DNA from: Patescibacteria group bacterium UBA6065 | GTDB taxonomy: Bacteria; Patescibacteriota; Minisyncoccia; Phycocordibacterales; UBA6065 | NCBI GenBank assembly: GCA_002428865.1 | Contig: DIYB01000019.1 | Location: forward strand, 19,033-31,586 | Direction of reading: 5' to 3' | Length of the DNA stretch: 12,554 nt | Shown here: piece after piece, positions 5,988 through 12,554 of the stretch | How positions within the stretch are numbered: the first letter of the stretch is position 1 | How the letters are laid out: the number at the start of each line of letters is the position of its first letter | The notes under the pieces: model-generated | What the model was told of the DNA's origin: nothing | What the model saw: only the letters and a program-made list of their open reading frames with translations | Database searches by the model: none | Made by a program: the position numbers and the translations under genes

Positions 5988-8123
5988 TTATTTTTTACCC
6001 TCATTTTTCTCTCCATCAGAAGATTTTCCTTCTTCTGGCTTATCTTCTGTGTCGAGTTTCTTTTTTATTTTTTCAGTCAACTCCTTATCCTCAATAATCT
6101 TACCTTCCTTCTTTGCTGTTTCTAGGTTAACACCATTTTTTGACTTAAAAGCACTATCCACCTCGGTGTATTTTTTATCAAACGCTTCTTTTTTATTCAC
6201 TAGATCTTTTTTTAGATCCGCTATATTTTTCTTTCTAATCGCTATACCTGCCTGCAGAGCAGATTTTTTCAATTCATATGTTGAGTCATCAACCGTGATA
6301 CCGTCAATTGATTTGTTGACATCATTAAATTTCGACAACTCATTTTCCAGATCAGAAATCTGATCCTCTATAGGTTTTTTTGATTTGTTGTATATTGCTT
6401 GTTGATCTACGTACTCTTTTTCCAATTTATTTAGACCAAATTCTTCCTCCGCCTCCCCAGCTTTTTTCTTGAGATCTTTTTTTACTGCATCTCCACCAGT
6501 TTTTTCAATTTTGCCACCGGATTTTGCGGCATAATCAGTTCCCCATTTTTGCTCAAATACAGAACCAATAGCGGCGCCTGTTGTTTTTTGACCACTGATT
6601 ACCCCATACACACTTGAAAGTGGTCGACTAATGACCTTTCCAATAAGTCCGGGCTGGGTTTTCTCCCCAGTAGTACGATCTTTACCTTGTAATACTCTAC
6701 CCCGCTGCAATTGAAGTGTTGAACTGATTTCACCGAGAGATTTACCAGCATCTTCCTCTGTTTTCTGGTATGCCTTTATATCGCCAGTATAGCCTTTTTC
6801 TGCGCCCTTGAGATTGTTTTTGAGCATAGGGGTTTTATCAAAACCAAGTCCCGAGCGGGCTGATTTGATGCCAAAATCATTATCAGCAGCAAACGCTCCT
6901 ACAGTTCTCGTAGCATCACCGATACCACGAACAATTGCGTTGTTTGATGTGGCCATACGGGTTGCAAGAGAGCTTTTGGCTAGATACGCACCAGTACCAC
7001 CAATAACCCTTGTTGCCACTGTACCAGTTGCGAGCATGGCCGCTGATTTGATGACACCGCCTATTTGATCAGCAAATTTGCCGGTATATTCCTCAGCAAT
7101 CTCGAGTGATTTGTGTATCATCATCGCAACAATTGCAAATAGTACATACTCATCGATTCCAAAACCGCTTGTCACAAGACCGTTTTTTACCGCCACGTTA
7201 CCAGCGTTTTGAAGTACCGCTTCAAATTTTGTTGCCATGAAGAGTGTGATGTAGAGCAGGAGTAGGAACATCGGCGCCATGAGACATGCCTTTGCGAGTT
7301 CATCACGCCACTGTTTCGCGTATGCATCGAGGCGAGGGACAAGGTGACCGATAAATCCTATAGGGGACGTAATGAGTAAGATAATAAACGACACAACTCG
7401 ACCCAACATGAGAAACGCCACCTTGAATAACACGTAAATAGCTATGCAGTTGAGTGTAAGAAGTGCAAAACCTGTTGCAAAAACAGTAAGTCCCCAACTG
7501 GTAAAATTTTCTCGACTCAGCTCACCTTGCTGTTCGGCGAGGCCCTGCATCTTGAGTACTGATACTGTTGCCGCACTTACTCCACCAGTGCCTCCGCCGA
7601 GGTCTTTGATGCCTTGTGTGATCCATGCAGTGAATACATTGCTGACATCAATTGCTGCTTTTGTCAGGAAAAGGCTGAAGTTGATGAGTATCGCACCGAT
7701 AATAACTGATACAACAACACGTCTTGTCTCCCCTGTATCAAGACCGAGAATTGTTCTCACACCAGTAAAGACGAGGATGAATATGAAGAATATGTTGCAG
7801 ATATCACGGATGATTGCCCATCCCTGTGTAATACCGTCACCACTAAAGAATGCCGAAGAAAGCGAGATGTCCAACGCCACATCTACCAAAAGTCCAACAA
7901 CGTTGAGAACAAAACCCGTTATCGGAATTAAAACCCACCACAGCAACTTTCCGAGAACGCCATATACCACACCTGTGGTAACAGAAAAAAAGTCAGTGAG
8001 TACATCAAATACTCCGGAATTGGTACTTTCGGCCGCGTGGACGAATGAGGGGACGCACACAAGCGCTCCTACAAATACAAGGAGTGGCAGATACGACAGA
8101 AGGTGCGTGAGACGGATTCTCAT
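5988..8123 (-). CDS. VirB6/TrbL-like polytopic membrane protein with long charged cytoplasmic tail
   Basis: The protein has 711 residues from the ATG at 8123. An in-frame ATG at 8153 would add ten residues upstream of the signal peptide and is less likely, because a -10 box lies in that stretch. Residues 1-30 are a signal peptide ending VHA-AES. About six or seven membrane helices follow, near 56-85, 104-127, 137-155, 210-240, 242-262, 275-296 and 326-340. This is the VirB6/TrbL channel plan, with polar loops around 160-205. The segment containing RDICNIFFIFILVFTGVRTILG (about 106-127) is typical of the CPR members I recall. Residues about 350-711 are soluble: first Gly/Ala/Ser-rich, then from about 545 a Lys/Glu-rich coiled-coil stretch ending in a KPEEGKSSDGEKNEGKK-type tail. 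VirB6 forms the inner-membrane translocation channel. The DNA coding for the tail is markedly richer in A/T than that for the membrane part. Confidence 0.88.
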   Translation of the reverse strand: MRIRLTHLLSYLPLLVFVGALVCVPSFVHAAESTNSGVFDVLTDFFSVTTGVVYGVLGKLLWWVLIPITGFVLNVVGLLVDVALDISLSSAFFSGDGITQGWAIIRDICNIFFIFILVFTGVRTILGLDTGETRRVVVSVIIGAILINFSLFLTKAAIDVSNVFTAWITQGIKDLGGGTGGVSAATVSVLKMQGLAEQQGELSRENFTSWGLTVFATGFALLTLNCIAIYVLFKVAFLMLGRVVSFIILLITSPIGFIGHLVPRLDAYAKQWRDELAKACLMAPMFLLLLYITLFMATKFEAVLQNAGNVAVKNGLVTSGFGIDEYVLFAIVAMMIHKSLEIAEEYTGKFADQIGGVIKSAAMLATGTVATRVIGGTGAYLAKSSLATRMATSNNAIVRGIGDATRTVGAFAADNDFGIKSARSGLGFDKTPMLKNNLKGAEKGYTGDIKAYQKTEEDAGKSLGEISSTLQLQRGRVLQGKDRTTGEKTQPGLIGKVISRPLSSVYGVISGQKTTGAAIGSVFEQKWGTDYAAKSGGKIEKTGGDAVKKDLKKKAGEAEEEFGLNKLEKEYVDQQAIYNKSKKPIEDQISDLENELSKFNDVNKSIDGITVDDSTYELKKSALQAGIAIRKKNIADLKKDLVNKKEAFDKKYTEVDSAFKSKNGVNLETAKKEGKIIEDKELTEKIKKKLDTEDKPEEGKSSDGEKNEGKK

Positions 8124-8130
8124 CCCTATT

Positions 8131-8136
8131 ATTGTA
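8131..8136 (-). promoter_or_regulatory. -10 box upstream of the VirB6-like gene
   Basis: The reverse strand reads TACAAT, then AATAGGG, then the ATG at 8123. With standard spacing the transcript would begin at or one base before the ATG, so the mRNA would be leaderless. No -35 at normal spacing is seen, and the TGn extension is lacking. The 53-base gap (8124-8176) holds nothing else except a short inverted repeat at its edge. Confidence 0.4.
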
Positions 8137-8176
8137 CTACACAATACCGTCACCTATCCTGTGGGTTTCTCGCGCT

Positions 8177-10519
8177 TTAGATCGAGAAAGAGGTGACATG
8201 CATCTTGTCTTCAAGCTCTCTACCGTTTGAGTCAAATACATGGGTTTCAAAACGATATGAACCGGTCGGGGCACCTATTTTTACAGGACCCTTGAGAGTG
8301 AAGCTGTAGCTTGAGTTGCTGTTTACGGAAAGATTGAATCGGATTGATCCGGTCGATGGTGTAATGAGCGATTGGCTCGAGGATACAACACCGTTGGTCA
8401 CACCTCGGAGAATATCAAACGAGTCAGTAAATACGCTCTGGAATGGTACGGTTAATCCATTCCTCGTGAGACGGATCTCGACGCGAATTGACGATACTGT
8501 TTTTCTAGCAGAGAGACGTAGCTCCCTATTGAGTGGGGTTGTCGGACTGATCGAGACCGATGTTGGAGTCTCGGGCGTCCATGCGAGGGTTGATGTGGCA
8601 CTCGCGGTATCCTCAATAGCTGGTGCTGTGGGAGAGGAAGCGCCGGTTGCGGTTGTGGTGAGGCTCGGTGTAGTGGTTTGTTCGATGACCTCAACCTCAG
8701 CGAGTTCGAGCGGATAGTAACAGTCCTCGTCGAATTCAAATCGTGAGCACGAATGAGGTGTCGCTATCTTCTCGATGCGCACCGTGCTTCCCGTCTGGTT
8801 GATTGGGACAACGATTGGGTTTGTCGATCCTGAGGCGCTAACGAGGTTGCTCGACCAGTTGCCTGTGCCACTACCGATGACTACACGGAAAGTTTCAAGT
8901 GTTTGACTTGCTGGTTTACCAGAAACTGACCATACACGCACTTCCCTAATCCTCTTCGATTCACCGAGATCAACTTGCCACCATGGGTTTGCATCGCTCG
9001 GATCAGTCGCAGACCCCTGAATATACTGCGAAGTTTGTGTTGTACCGTTGACCGCATTGCCTGACCCTGAGCCCGATGATTGACTTGTGCTCTTGAGAAG
9101 TGCGATGTTTTGAGTGGTTGATGTTGCTGTGACGGAGGACACAGCTGCCCCAAATTGTTGATTGTTTGCATTAATCGCTTCGCCACCGACACGATCAATA
9201 AACTGATTGATTCCACCTACCTGCGAGTCTCCTCGTTGGAGAGCGAGAGCGTCGCTGTAGCTACTTATTCGATACTCATCGAGTTCAGAGACTGCTCCCA
9301 CGTCGACCGCTGCTCCGGTAGGTGATGAGACGCCATAGAATTGACCTTGGTAGGTGCTCAGATATGAGCGTGATGATGACGATCGTTTCTTTGAAAGACC
9401 GAGGAGACCATGTGCACCCTGAATGACTTTTTGTGCGAGTTGGTTCATGGTCGCTGCGATCACATCATCTATTTCTTGAGCAACCGCTGCCTGGATGTCA
9501 CCCTGACCAAGCGTATTATTGAGTTTCTCAGCAATGACGGTGCCTGGTGTTTTAACTGTTTTTTCGAGACACTGGGGCTCGTTACTTGTGCTTGAACCCG
9601 ATACAGTCTGTGTCTGTATACTTGTCGGATCAGTGAAGCTTCGGCTATCTCGTCGCGTGACTGTTGTCGAGAATGTGCCGATCTCAGTCCCCAAACTTGC
9701 CATATCATCGGTGTTGACTGCTAGAAAGACACGTCTATTCACCTCGTCCTCGGTCTCGTAGCGGTCACACGTCTCAAAGTCGAGAAAGCCCTGTCCGAGA
9801 GCGACTCGTTTCTCTTTGATACCAACGGCATTTGCCGCTCTCTGGGCAAGTTCTGTCTCTGCGATAAGGTACGCACCGTAGACGCTATTTTGTGGCTCGG
9901 TAGTGATTGAGAGGAAGTTGTCCCAACCTCTACCTCCGTTGGTCGCAATGTTGTCACCTATACCCGAGAGTGTACACCGCGCTTGTTCTCTAAATGGACG
10001 ACTATACTTGAGCGCGAGGGCGAGACGTACCTGGAAGCCGAAGTCGTTACACAAAAAACCGAGATCCGATCCTTCTATAAAAGTACCGATCGCCTGATCA
10101 GCGCTATCGATGAGTGTCCCCTCAAAATCAGTGACGAATGCTGGGCTCCCTTCAAATCCACTATTAACCCAATCGACGATGCTTGAGCCGATGTTACGTA
10201 TGATAGAGATGATGATGGCCTTGGCGAGAGGTCGGACAATACAGTTGTTGAGTGTGCTACGGTAGAGTTCCGAGTCCTTCAATACATCTGACGGTCCCTC
10301 GGTTTTACTTGCCTGTGTCGGAGCATCAAGTATGCCAGTTATAAAACGCAATTTGCCAAGACCAAGGGCGAGGGCGAGGCCGCCAACACACGATGTTGAG
10401 TCGCCAGCTGCTTGGACAGGAGCGGGCCGTGAAAAGAATGCTGTTGGTATGATGAACGACACTGCCAAAACAAACGATACAATTTTTCGTGGCCATGTAT
10501 GTGCAATCCCCTGTTTCAT
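8177..10519 (-). CDS. Secreted protein with discoidin (F5/8 type C) domain, T4SS-associated putative adhesin
   Basis: The protein has 780 residues from the ATG at 10519. ATGs at 10528 and 10525 are also in frame and in the gap, and the frame is open to 10594 inside the upstream gene. The 10519 start is preferred because a TGATATAAT box ends 7 nt before it and overlaps the earlier ATGs. A signal peptide covers residues 1-38 (ending PVQAAGD). Residues about 40-330 are a helical region with six cysteines (C44, C93, C157, C182, C251, C317) and motifs such as NCIVRPLAKAIIISIIRNI and FEGSPAFVTDFEG, which I recall from CPR secretion loci. A discoidin domain lies at about 470-612. It has NIALLKSTSQSS at its start, PWWQVDLG (512-519), a core of beta strands, and a closing C591-C600 pair before LELAEVEV. 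A Ser/Thr-rich linker and an Ig-like domain (about 650-780) follow. Discoidin domains bind carbohydrates or lipids, so attachment to a cell surface is likely. Confidence 0.85.
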   Translation of the reverse strand: MKQGIAHTWPRKIVSFVLAVSFIIPTAFFSRPAPVQAAGDSTSCVGGLALALGLGKLRFITGILDAPTQASKTEGPSDVLKDSELYRSTLNNCIVRPLAKAIIISIIRNIGSSIVDWVNSGFEGSPAFVTDFEGTLIDSADQAIGTFIEGSDLGFLCNDFGFQVRLALALKYSRPFREQARCTLSGIGDNIATNGGRGWDNFLSITTEPQNSVYGAYLIAETELAQRAANAVGIKEKRVALGQGFLDFETCDRYETEDEVNRRVFLAVNTDDMASLGTEIGTFSTTVTRRDSRSFTDPTSIQTQTVSGSSTSNEPQCLEKTVKTPGTVIAEKLNNTLGQGDIQAAVAQEIDDVIAATMNQLAQKVIQGAHGLLGLSKKRSSSSRSYLSTYQGQFYGVSSPTGAAVDVGAVSELDEYRISSYSDALALQRGDSQVGGINQFIDRVGGEAINANNQQFGAAVSSVTATSTTQNIALLKSTSQSSGSGSGNAVNGTTQTSQYIQGSATDPSDANPWWQVDLGESKRIREVRVWSVSGKPASQTLETFRVVIGSGTGNWSSNLVSASGSTNPIVVPINQTGSTVRIEKIATPHSCSRFEFDEDCYYPLELAEVEVIEQTTTPSLTTTATGASSPTAPAIEDTASATSTLAWTPETPTSVSISPTTPLNRELRLSARKTVSSIRVEIRLTRNGLTVPFQSVFTDSFDILRGVTNGVVSSSQSLITPSTGSIRFNLSVNSNSSYSFTLKGPVKIGAPTGSYRFETHVFDSNGRELEDKMHVTSFSI

Positions 10520-10526
10520 TCGCATC

Positions 10527-10535
10527 ATTATATCA
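10527..10535 (-). promoter_or_regulatory. Extended -10 promoter of the discoidin gene, overlapping a stop codon
   Basis: The reverse strand reads TGATATAAT, a perfect TATAAT with the extended TGn element. The TGA of the box is the stop codon of the upstream gene (10533-10535). The predicted transcription start falls on or one base before the ATG at 10519, predicting a leaderless mRNA. No -35 is visible, and an extended -10 does not need one. Confidence 0.55.
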
Positions 10536-11504
10536 CTCAGCGATAATTGCATATCCAGGCTCTTGAGAGGTGAATGTGATGTTGCGTGAAGCAAACACTC
10601 GTCTCAACTCGAGCGCACCCGCTTCGATCATCGAGAGTCCGTCCTCATGTAGCGGTATGCGAGAGAGTGCGCCAACGGGATCGGTGTCGAGGAGCGCCAT
10701 ACCCTCTGTGGCGTAGAGCACAAAGTAGAGGCCGTTGATTACTTTTATATGACCACCTACCACAGCACGAGGCACTTCAAGTGCGCGTAGCGCGTCGATC
10801 ATCTCTTTGTAGCGAGTGATGTTATCAGTAAAGCTTGTTTGCGCGGTAAGTGATGGATCGTTTGCAACTCGCTCGAGCTTTATGAGCTCATTTTCTCCTC
10901 CCTCTGGTAGCCGTCGTGTGGTGATTGTGCCCACAGCATTTCCGTATGATACGAGACGAGCATATGTTGTATCACTAGTGCGGACATCAGCTTCAGATAT
11001 CGAGGGCACATCTTCGTTTGTGTAATCTTTGTCGAGTACTGTCGCCGCTATTTCTTCGGAGAGTTCGACTGAGATGTCGAGACCAGCTTTTTTCGCTTCG
11101 ACATATCGGACAAAAAGCTCTTGGGAGAAACGATCGGTTGCAGTAAACGACGGACCAGTCGAGTCAGATGTGCTGGTTGCTGATCCATTCTCATTTTCCC
11201 TGACGAGGGGGTTTGTATTTCTGGTGACCTCTTCTCCATCGCTAATACCATCCCCGTCTGTATCGGGGTTGCCTGGATCGGTTTTGTATATCGCTTCTTC
11301 CCATGTCTTGAGCCCATCGTTGTCAGGGTCCTCGTCGAGCGACTTTTTAACTATCTTTTCAACCGCAATAGCAGTTGGTGTTCGTGTAGTTTCACCATCT
11401 TGTGTCGATCGTTGAACGATAAGTGCCCCGATGACGATGAAAATTGCAACAACGAGCGACACACCAATTCGTGTTTTAAGAAAAGAGAAAACATGTTCAA
11501 ACAT
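10533..11504 (-). CDS. Membrane-anchored protein with TSP3-like calcium-binding motifs
   Basis: The protein has 323 residues. A short cytoplasmic N-terminus is followed by one membrane helix at about 15-31 (SLVVAIFIVIGALIV), then an external domain. Residues 57-70 (DEDPDNDGLKTWEE) and 81-92 (DTDGDGISDGEE) are two acidic DxDxDG loops of the thrombospondin type 3 / EF-hand-like kind, which usually bind calcium. The rest (about 120-323) is a mostly helical domain that I do not recognise. It ends with hydrophobic beta-like segments such as HIKVINGLYFVLYA. It is the first gene of the leftward run and is divergent from the IPT/TIG gene, with only 29 bases between the two starts. The start at 11504 is the first ATG in frame, and a -10 box lies 6 nt before it. 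The role is unknown; it is probably an envelope protein linked to the secretion locus. Confidence 0.85.
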   Translation of the reverse strand: MFEHVFSFLKTRIGVSLVVAIFIVIGALIVQRSTQDGETTRTPTAIAVEKIVKKSLDEDPDNDGLKTWEEAIYKTDPGNPDTDGDGISDGEEVTRNTNPLVRENENGSATSTSDSTGPSFTATDRFSQELFVRYVEAKKAGLDISVELSEEIAATVLDKDYTNEDVPSISEADVRTSDTTYARLVSYGNAVGTITTRRLPEGGENELIKLERVANDPSLTAQTSFTDNITRYKEMIDALRALEVPRAVVGGHIKVINGLYFVLYATEGMALLDTDPVGALSRIPLHEDGLSMIEAGALELRRVFASRNITFTSQEPGYAIIAE

Positions 11505-11510
11505 GCGCTC

Positions 11511-11519
11511 AGTATATCA
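11511..11519 (-). promoter_or_regulatory. Extended -10 promoter of the TSP3-like gene (divergent pair)
   Basis: The reverse strand reads TGATATACT, an extended -10 with a 5/6 TATAAT match. Exactly six bases separate it from the ATG at 11504, so transcription should start on the A of the start codon. A weak -35 (TTCACG, reverse strand at 11533-11538, 16-base spacer) is possible. It sits two bases from the opposing box at 11522-11527. Confidence 0.55.
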
Positions 11520-11521
11520 GG

Positions 11522-11527
11522 TATACT
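11522..11527 (+). promoter_or_regulatory. -10 promoter of the IPT/TIG gene (divergent pair)
   Basis: The forward strand reads TATACT followed by six bases and then the GTG at 11534. Standard spacing places the transcription start on the first base of the start codon, again leaderless. Any -35 would fall inside the opposite gene; TTCAAA at 11496-11501 is a poor candidate with a 20-base spacer. Confidence 0.45.
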
Positions 11528-11533
11528 TGATGC

Positions 11534-12554
11534 GTGAACAGGAAAATCCTCATCGGTATATCGGTAGGTATACTCGCACTGCTTTTGATTGCAGTGTATC
11601 TATATGTGACGAGAGACGGAGCACATGACCCAGAGACGATTGCTGATACAGAATGTTTTATTTTCCAAGGAGATACACCGGATGCGCCATGTTATTCCTC
11701 CAGCACCCCTCGTCGTCCTGTTGATTCTGGTACTACTATTCCTCAGCCACCCCAATCGAGTGGGTCAGATGATGTAGCATCATCGGCCGTATCAATCCCG
11801 GCAAATTGTAGTGATGCCCGCAACCTGTTTGAACGAGATGGATGTATCGCTTCATATGCAATTACTCAAAAAAACGTGTCTTTGTGTGGTGGCGTGTCTC
11901 AAACACTTGCACGTATTGCATGCGAGAAAAATGTATCTGATACGCCGATAGTAATTGATACACCACGATCTTCATACGAAACCCTGTTGCGTTCAATACC
12001 TTCTGCACAAAAGACGCCATCCCTTATCCTCTCAACATCGACAAGTCCAAACTTTTCTCTTGATTCAATCAAGGTTGAAAATGACCCAAGGCTTACACGG
12101 GACGCCTTTGATGATCGGTTTAAAAATAACGCACCACTTGCGCTTTTCGGTATTTCTGCATACCAAGTTCGCCCAGGAGAACGTATTACGCTTTCTGGTA
12201 CCGGTTTTTTGAATAACAACGAAGTGTATTTTGATGGCCTGGTGGTCCCTGCGGCGAGCACAAACGGTTTTTCTCTCGAGGTATCTGTACCGGGGACGGT
12301 GGGAACTTATGAGGTGTGGGTGACAAATAGTAAGGGATCGTCTCGGGCATCTGATCGCCCGATGCGAATCACCGTGACAGACACCCCCGCCCCACTTCCT
12401 GTTGTGACCAGTATCTCCCCAATACTCCCGTCGTTTTCTGACACAGTCACTGTATCAGGGTCTGGTTTCTCAGTATCAAATACAGTTTCAACGAGTCTCG
12501 GACCACTTCTCGGGGTTTCATCAAATGGATCGAGTATGCAATTCCGAATTGCGG
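11534..12554 (+). CDS. Single-pass surface protein with cysteine-rich module and IPT/TIG Ig-like domains (C-terminus beyond right edge)
   Basis: The forward strand is open from GTG 11534 to the window edge (340 codons). An in-frame TGA at 11528 lies just upstream and no other start precedes the membrane segment, so the GTG start is well supported. A membrane helix lies at about 5-25 (ILIGISVGILALLLIAVYLY). The external part begins with a region holding six cysteines: C41 and C53, then C92, C104, C118 and C130 in a helical segment with spacings of 11, 13 and 11 residues between the last four, suggesting disulfide-linked helices. An IPT/TIG domain follows at about 205-281 (ISAYQVRPGERITLSGTGF ... 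YEVWVTNSKG). A second begins at about 290 (VTSISPILPSFSDTVTVSGSGF) and is cut by the edge. IPT/TIG domains are Ig-like folds common in surface and adhesive proteins. The gene is divergent from the TSP3-like gene. The function is unknown beyond a likely surface location. Confidence 0.85.
   Translation, partial: MNRKILIGISVGILALLLIAVYLYVTRDGAHDPETIADTECFIFQGDTPDAPCYSSSTPRRPVDSGTTIPQPPQSSGSDDVASSAVSIPANCSDARNLFERDGCIASYAITQKNVSLCGGVSQTLARIACEKNVSDTPIVIDTPRSSYETLLRSIPSAQKTPSLILSTSTSPNFSLDSIKVENDPRLTRDAFDDRFKNNAPLALFGISAYQVRPGERITLSGTGFLNNNEVYFDGLVVPAASTNGFSLEVSVPGTVGTYEVWVTNSKGSSRASDRPMRITVTDTPAPLPVVTSISPILPSFSDTVTVSGSGFSVSNTVSTSLGPLLGVSSNGSSMQFRIA

Noticed and set aside
8166..8189. Inverted repeat TTTCTCG / CGAGAAA with a 10-base loop at the end of the discoidin gene, considered as a terminator
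   Set aside because: The stem is only 7 bp, overlaps the last codons, and no T-run follows in the direction of transcription.
7444..8196. Forward 250-codon open frame opposite the VirB6-like gene
   Set aside because: It is antisense to a clear membrane protein, its translation is Thr/Pro/Arg-rich without domain features, and it looks like a shadow of the codon use on the other strand.
10533..10535. Possible UGA recoding to glycine, as in some CPR lineages
   Set aside because: TGA at 10533-10535 ends a gene at a natural position just before the next start, and the large genes show no internal in-frame TGA.
11530..11628. ATG at 11530 as the start of a forward gene
   Set aside because: This frame stops after about 33 codons. 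The neighbouring frame from GTG 11534 encodes a membrane helix and IPT/TIG domains and is the real gene.

Overview
The window looks like chromosome of a Candidate Phyla Radiation bacterium (Patescibacteria, probably the Parcubacteria side). The evidence is a compact run of PrgI, TraC-like and VirB4 proteins, a VirB6/TrbL-like membrane protein, a VirB2-like pilin and several secreted Ig-like proteins. I associate this combination with CPR genomes from memory, not from a search. TGA is used as a true stop (end of the gene at 10533-11504), so code 11 fits and the UGA=Gly code of Gracilibacteria/Absconditabacteria does not. No RNA gene, CRISPR array, insertion sequence or phage gene is visible, and no gene-free gap exceeds 67 bases.

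Layout: nine genes run leftward from about 11504 to the left edge, and one gene runs rightward from 11534 off the right edge. In transcription order the leftward genes are: (1) a membrane-anchored protein with a calcium-binding TSP3-like motif; (2) a 780-aa secreted protein carrying a discoidin (F5/8 type C) domain; (3) a 711-aa VirB6/TrbL-like polytopic protein with a long charged cytoplasmic tail; (4) a 199-aa soluble protein with a proline-rich end; (5) a PrgI-family membrane protein; (6) a 209-aa TraC-like protein; (7) a VirB4 ATPase; (8) a secreted protein with three Ig-like repeats; (9) a VirB2-like two-helix membrane protein with a 250-residue coiled-coil tail ending in CPSC; then a single-pass protein cut by the left edge. 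The divergent gene encodes a single-pass surface protein with a cysteine-rich module and IPT/TIG Ig-like domains.

Together genes 2-9 read as a reduced type IV secretion-like machine: an ATPase (VirB4 plus the TraC-like partner), an inner-membrane channel (VirB6-like and PrgI), a pilin-like subunit, and secreted adhesin-like proteins. VirB8, VirB9, VirB10, VirB11 and VirD4 are absent from this window. Plausible jobs are DNA uptake, conjugation or contact with a host cell; the sequence alone does not decide between them.

The most distinctive regulatory signal is a recurring extended -10 box (TGATAtAAT/TGATAcAAT/TGATAtACT) or plain -10 box placed 6-11 nt before the start codon of five of the ten genes. 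This predicts leaderless or nearly leaderless mRNAs. The remaining genes start within a few bases of the upstream stop codon and have no clear Shine-Dalgarno sequence (one possible exception is an alternative start at 6004).
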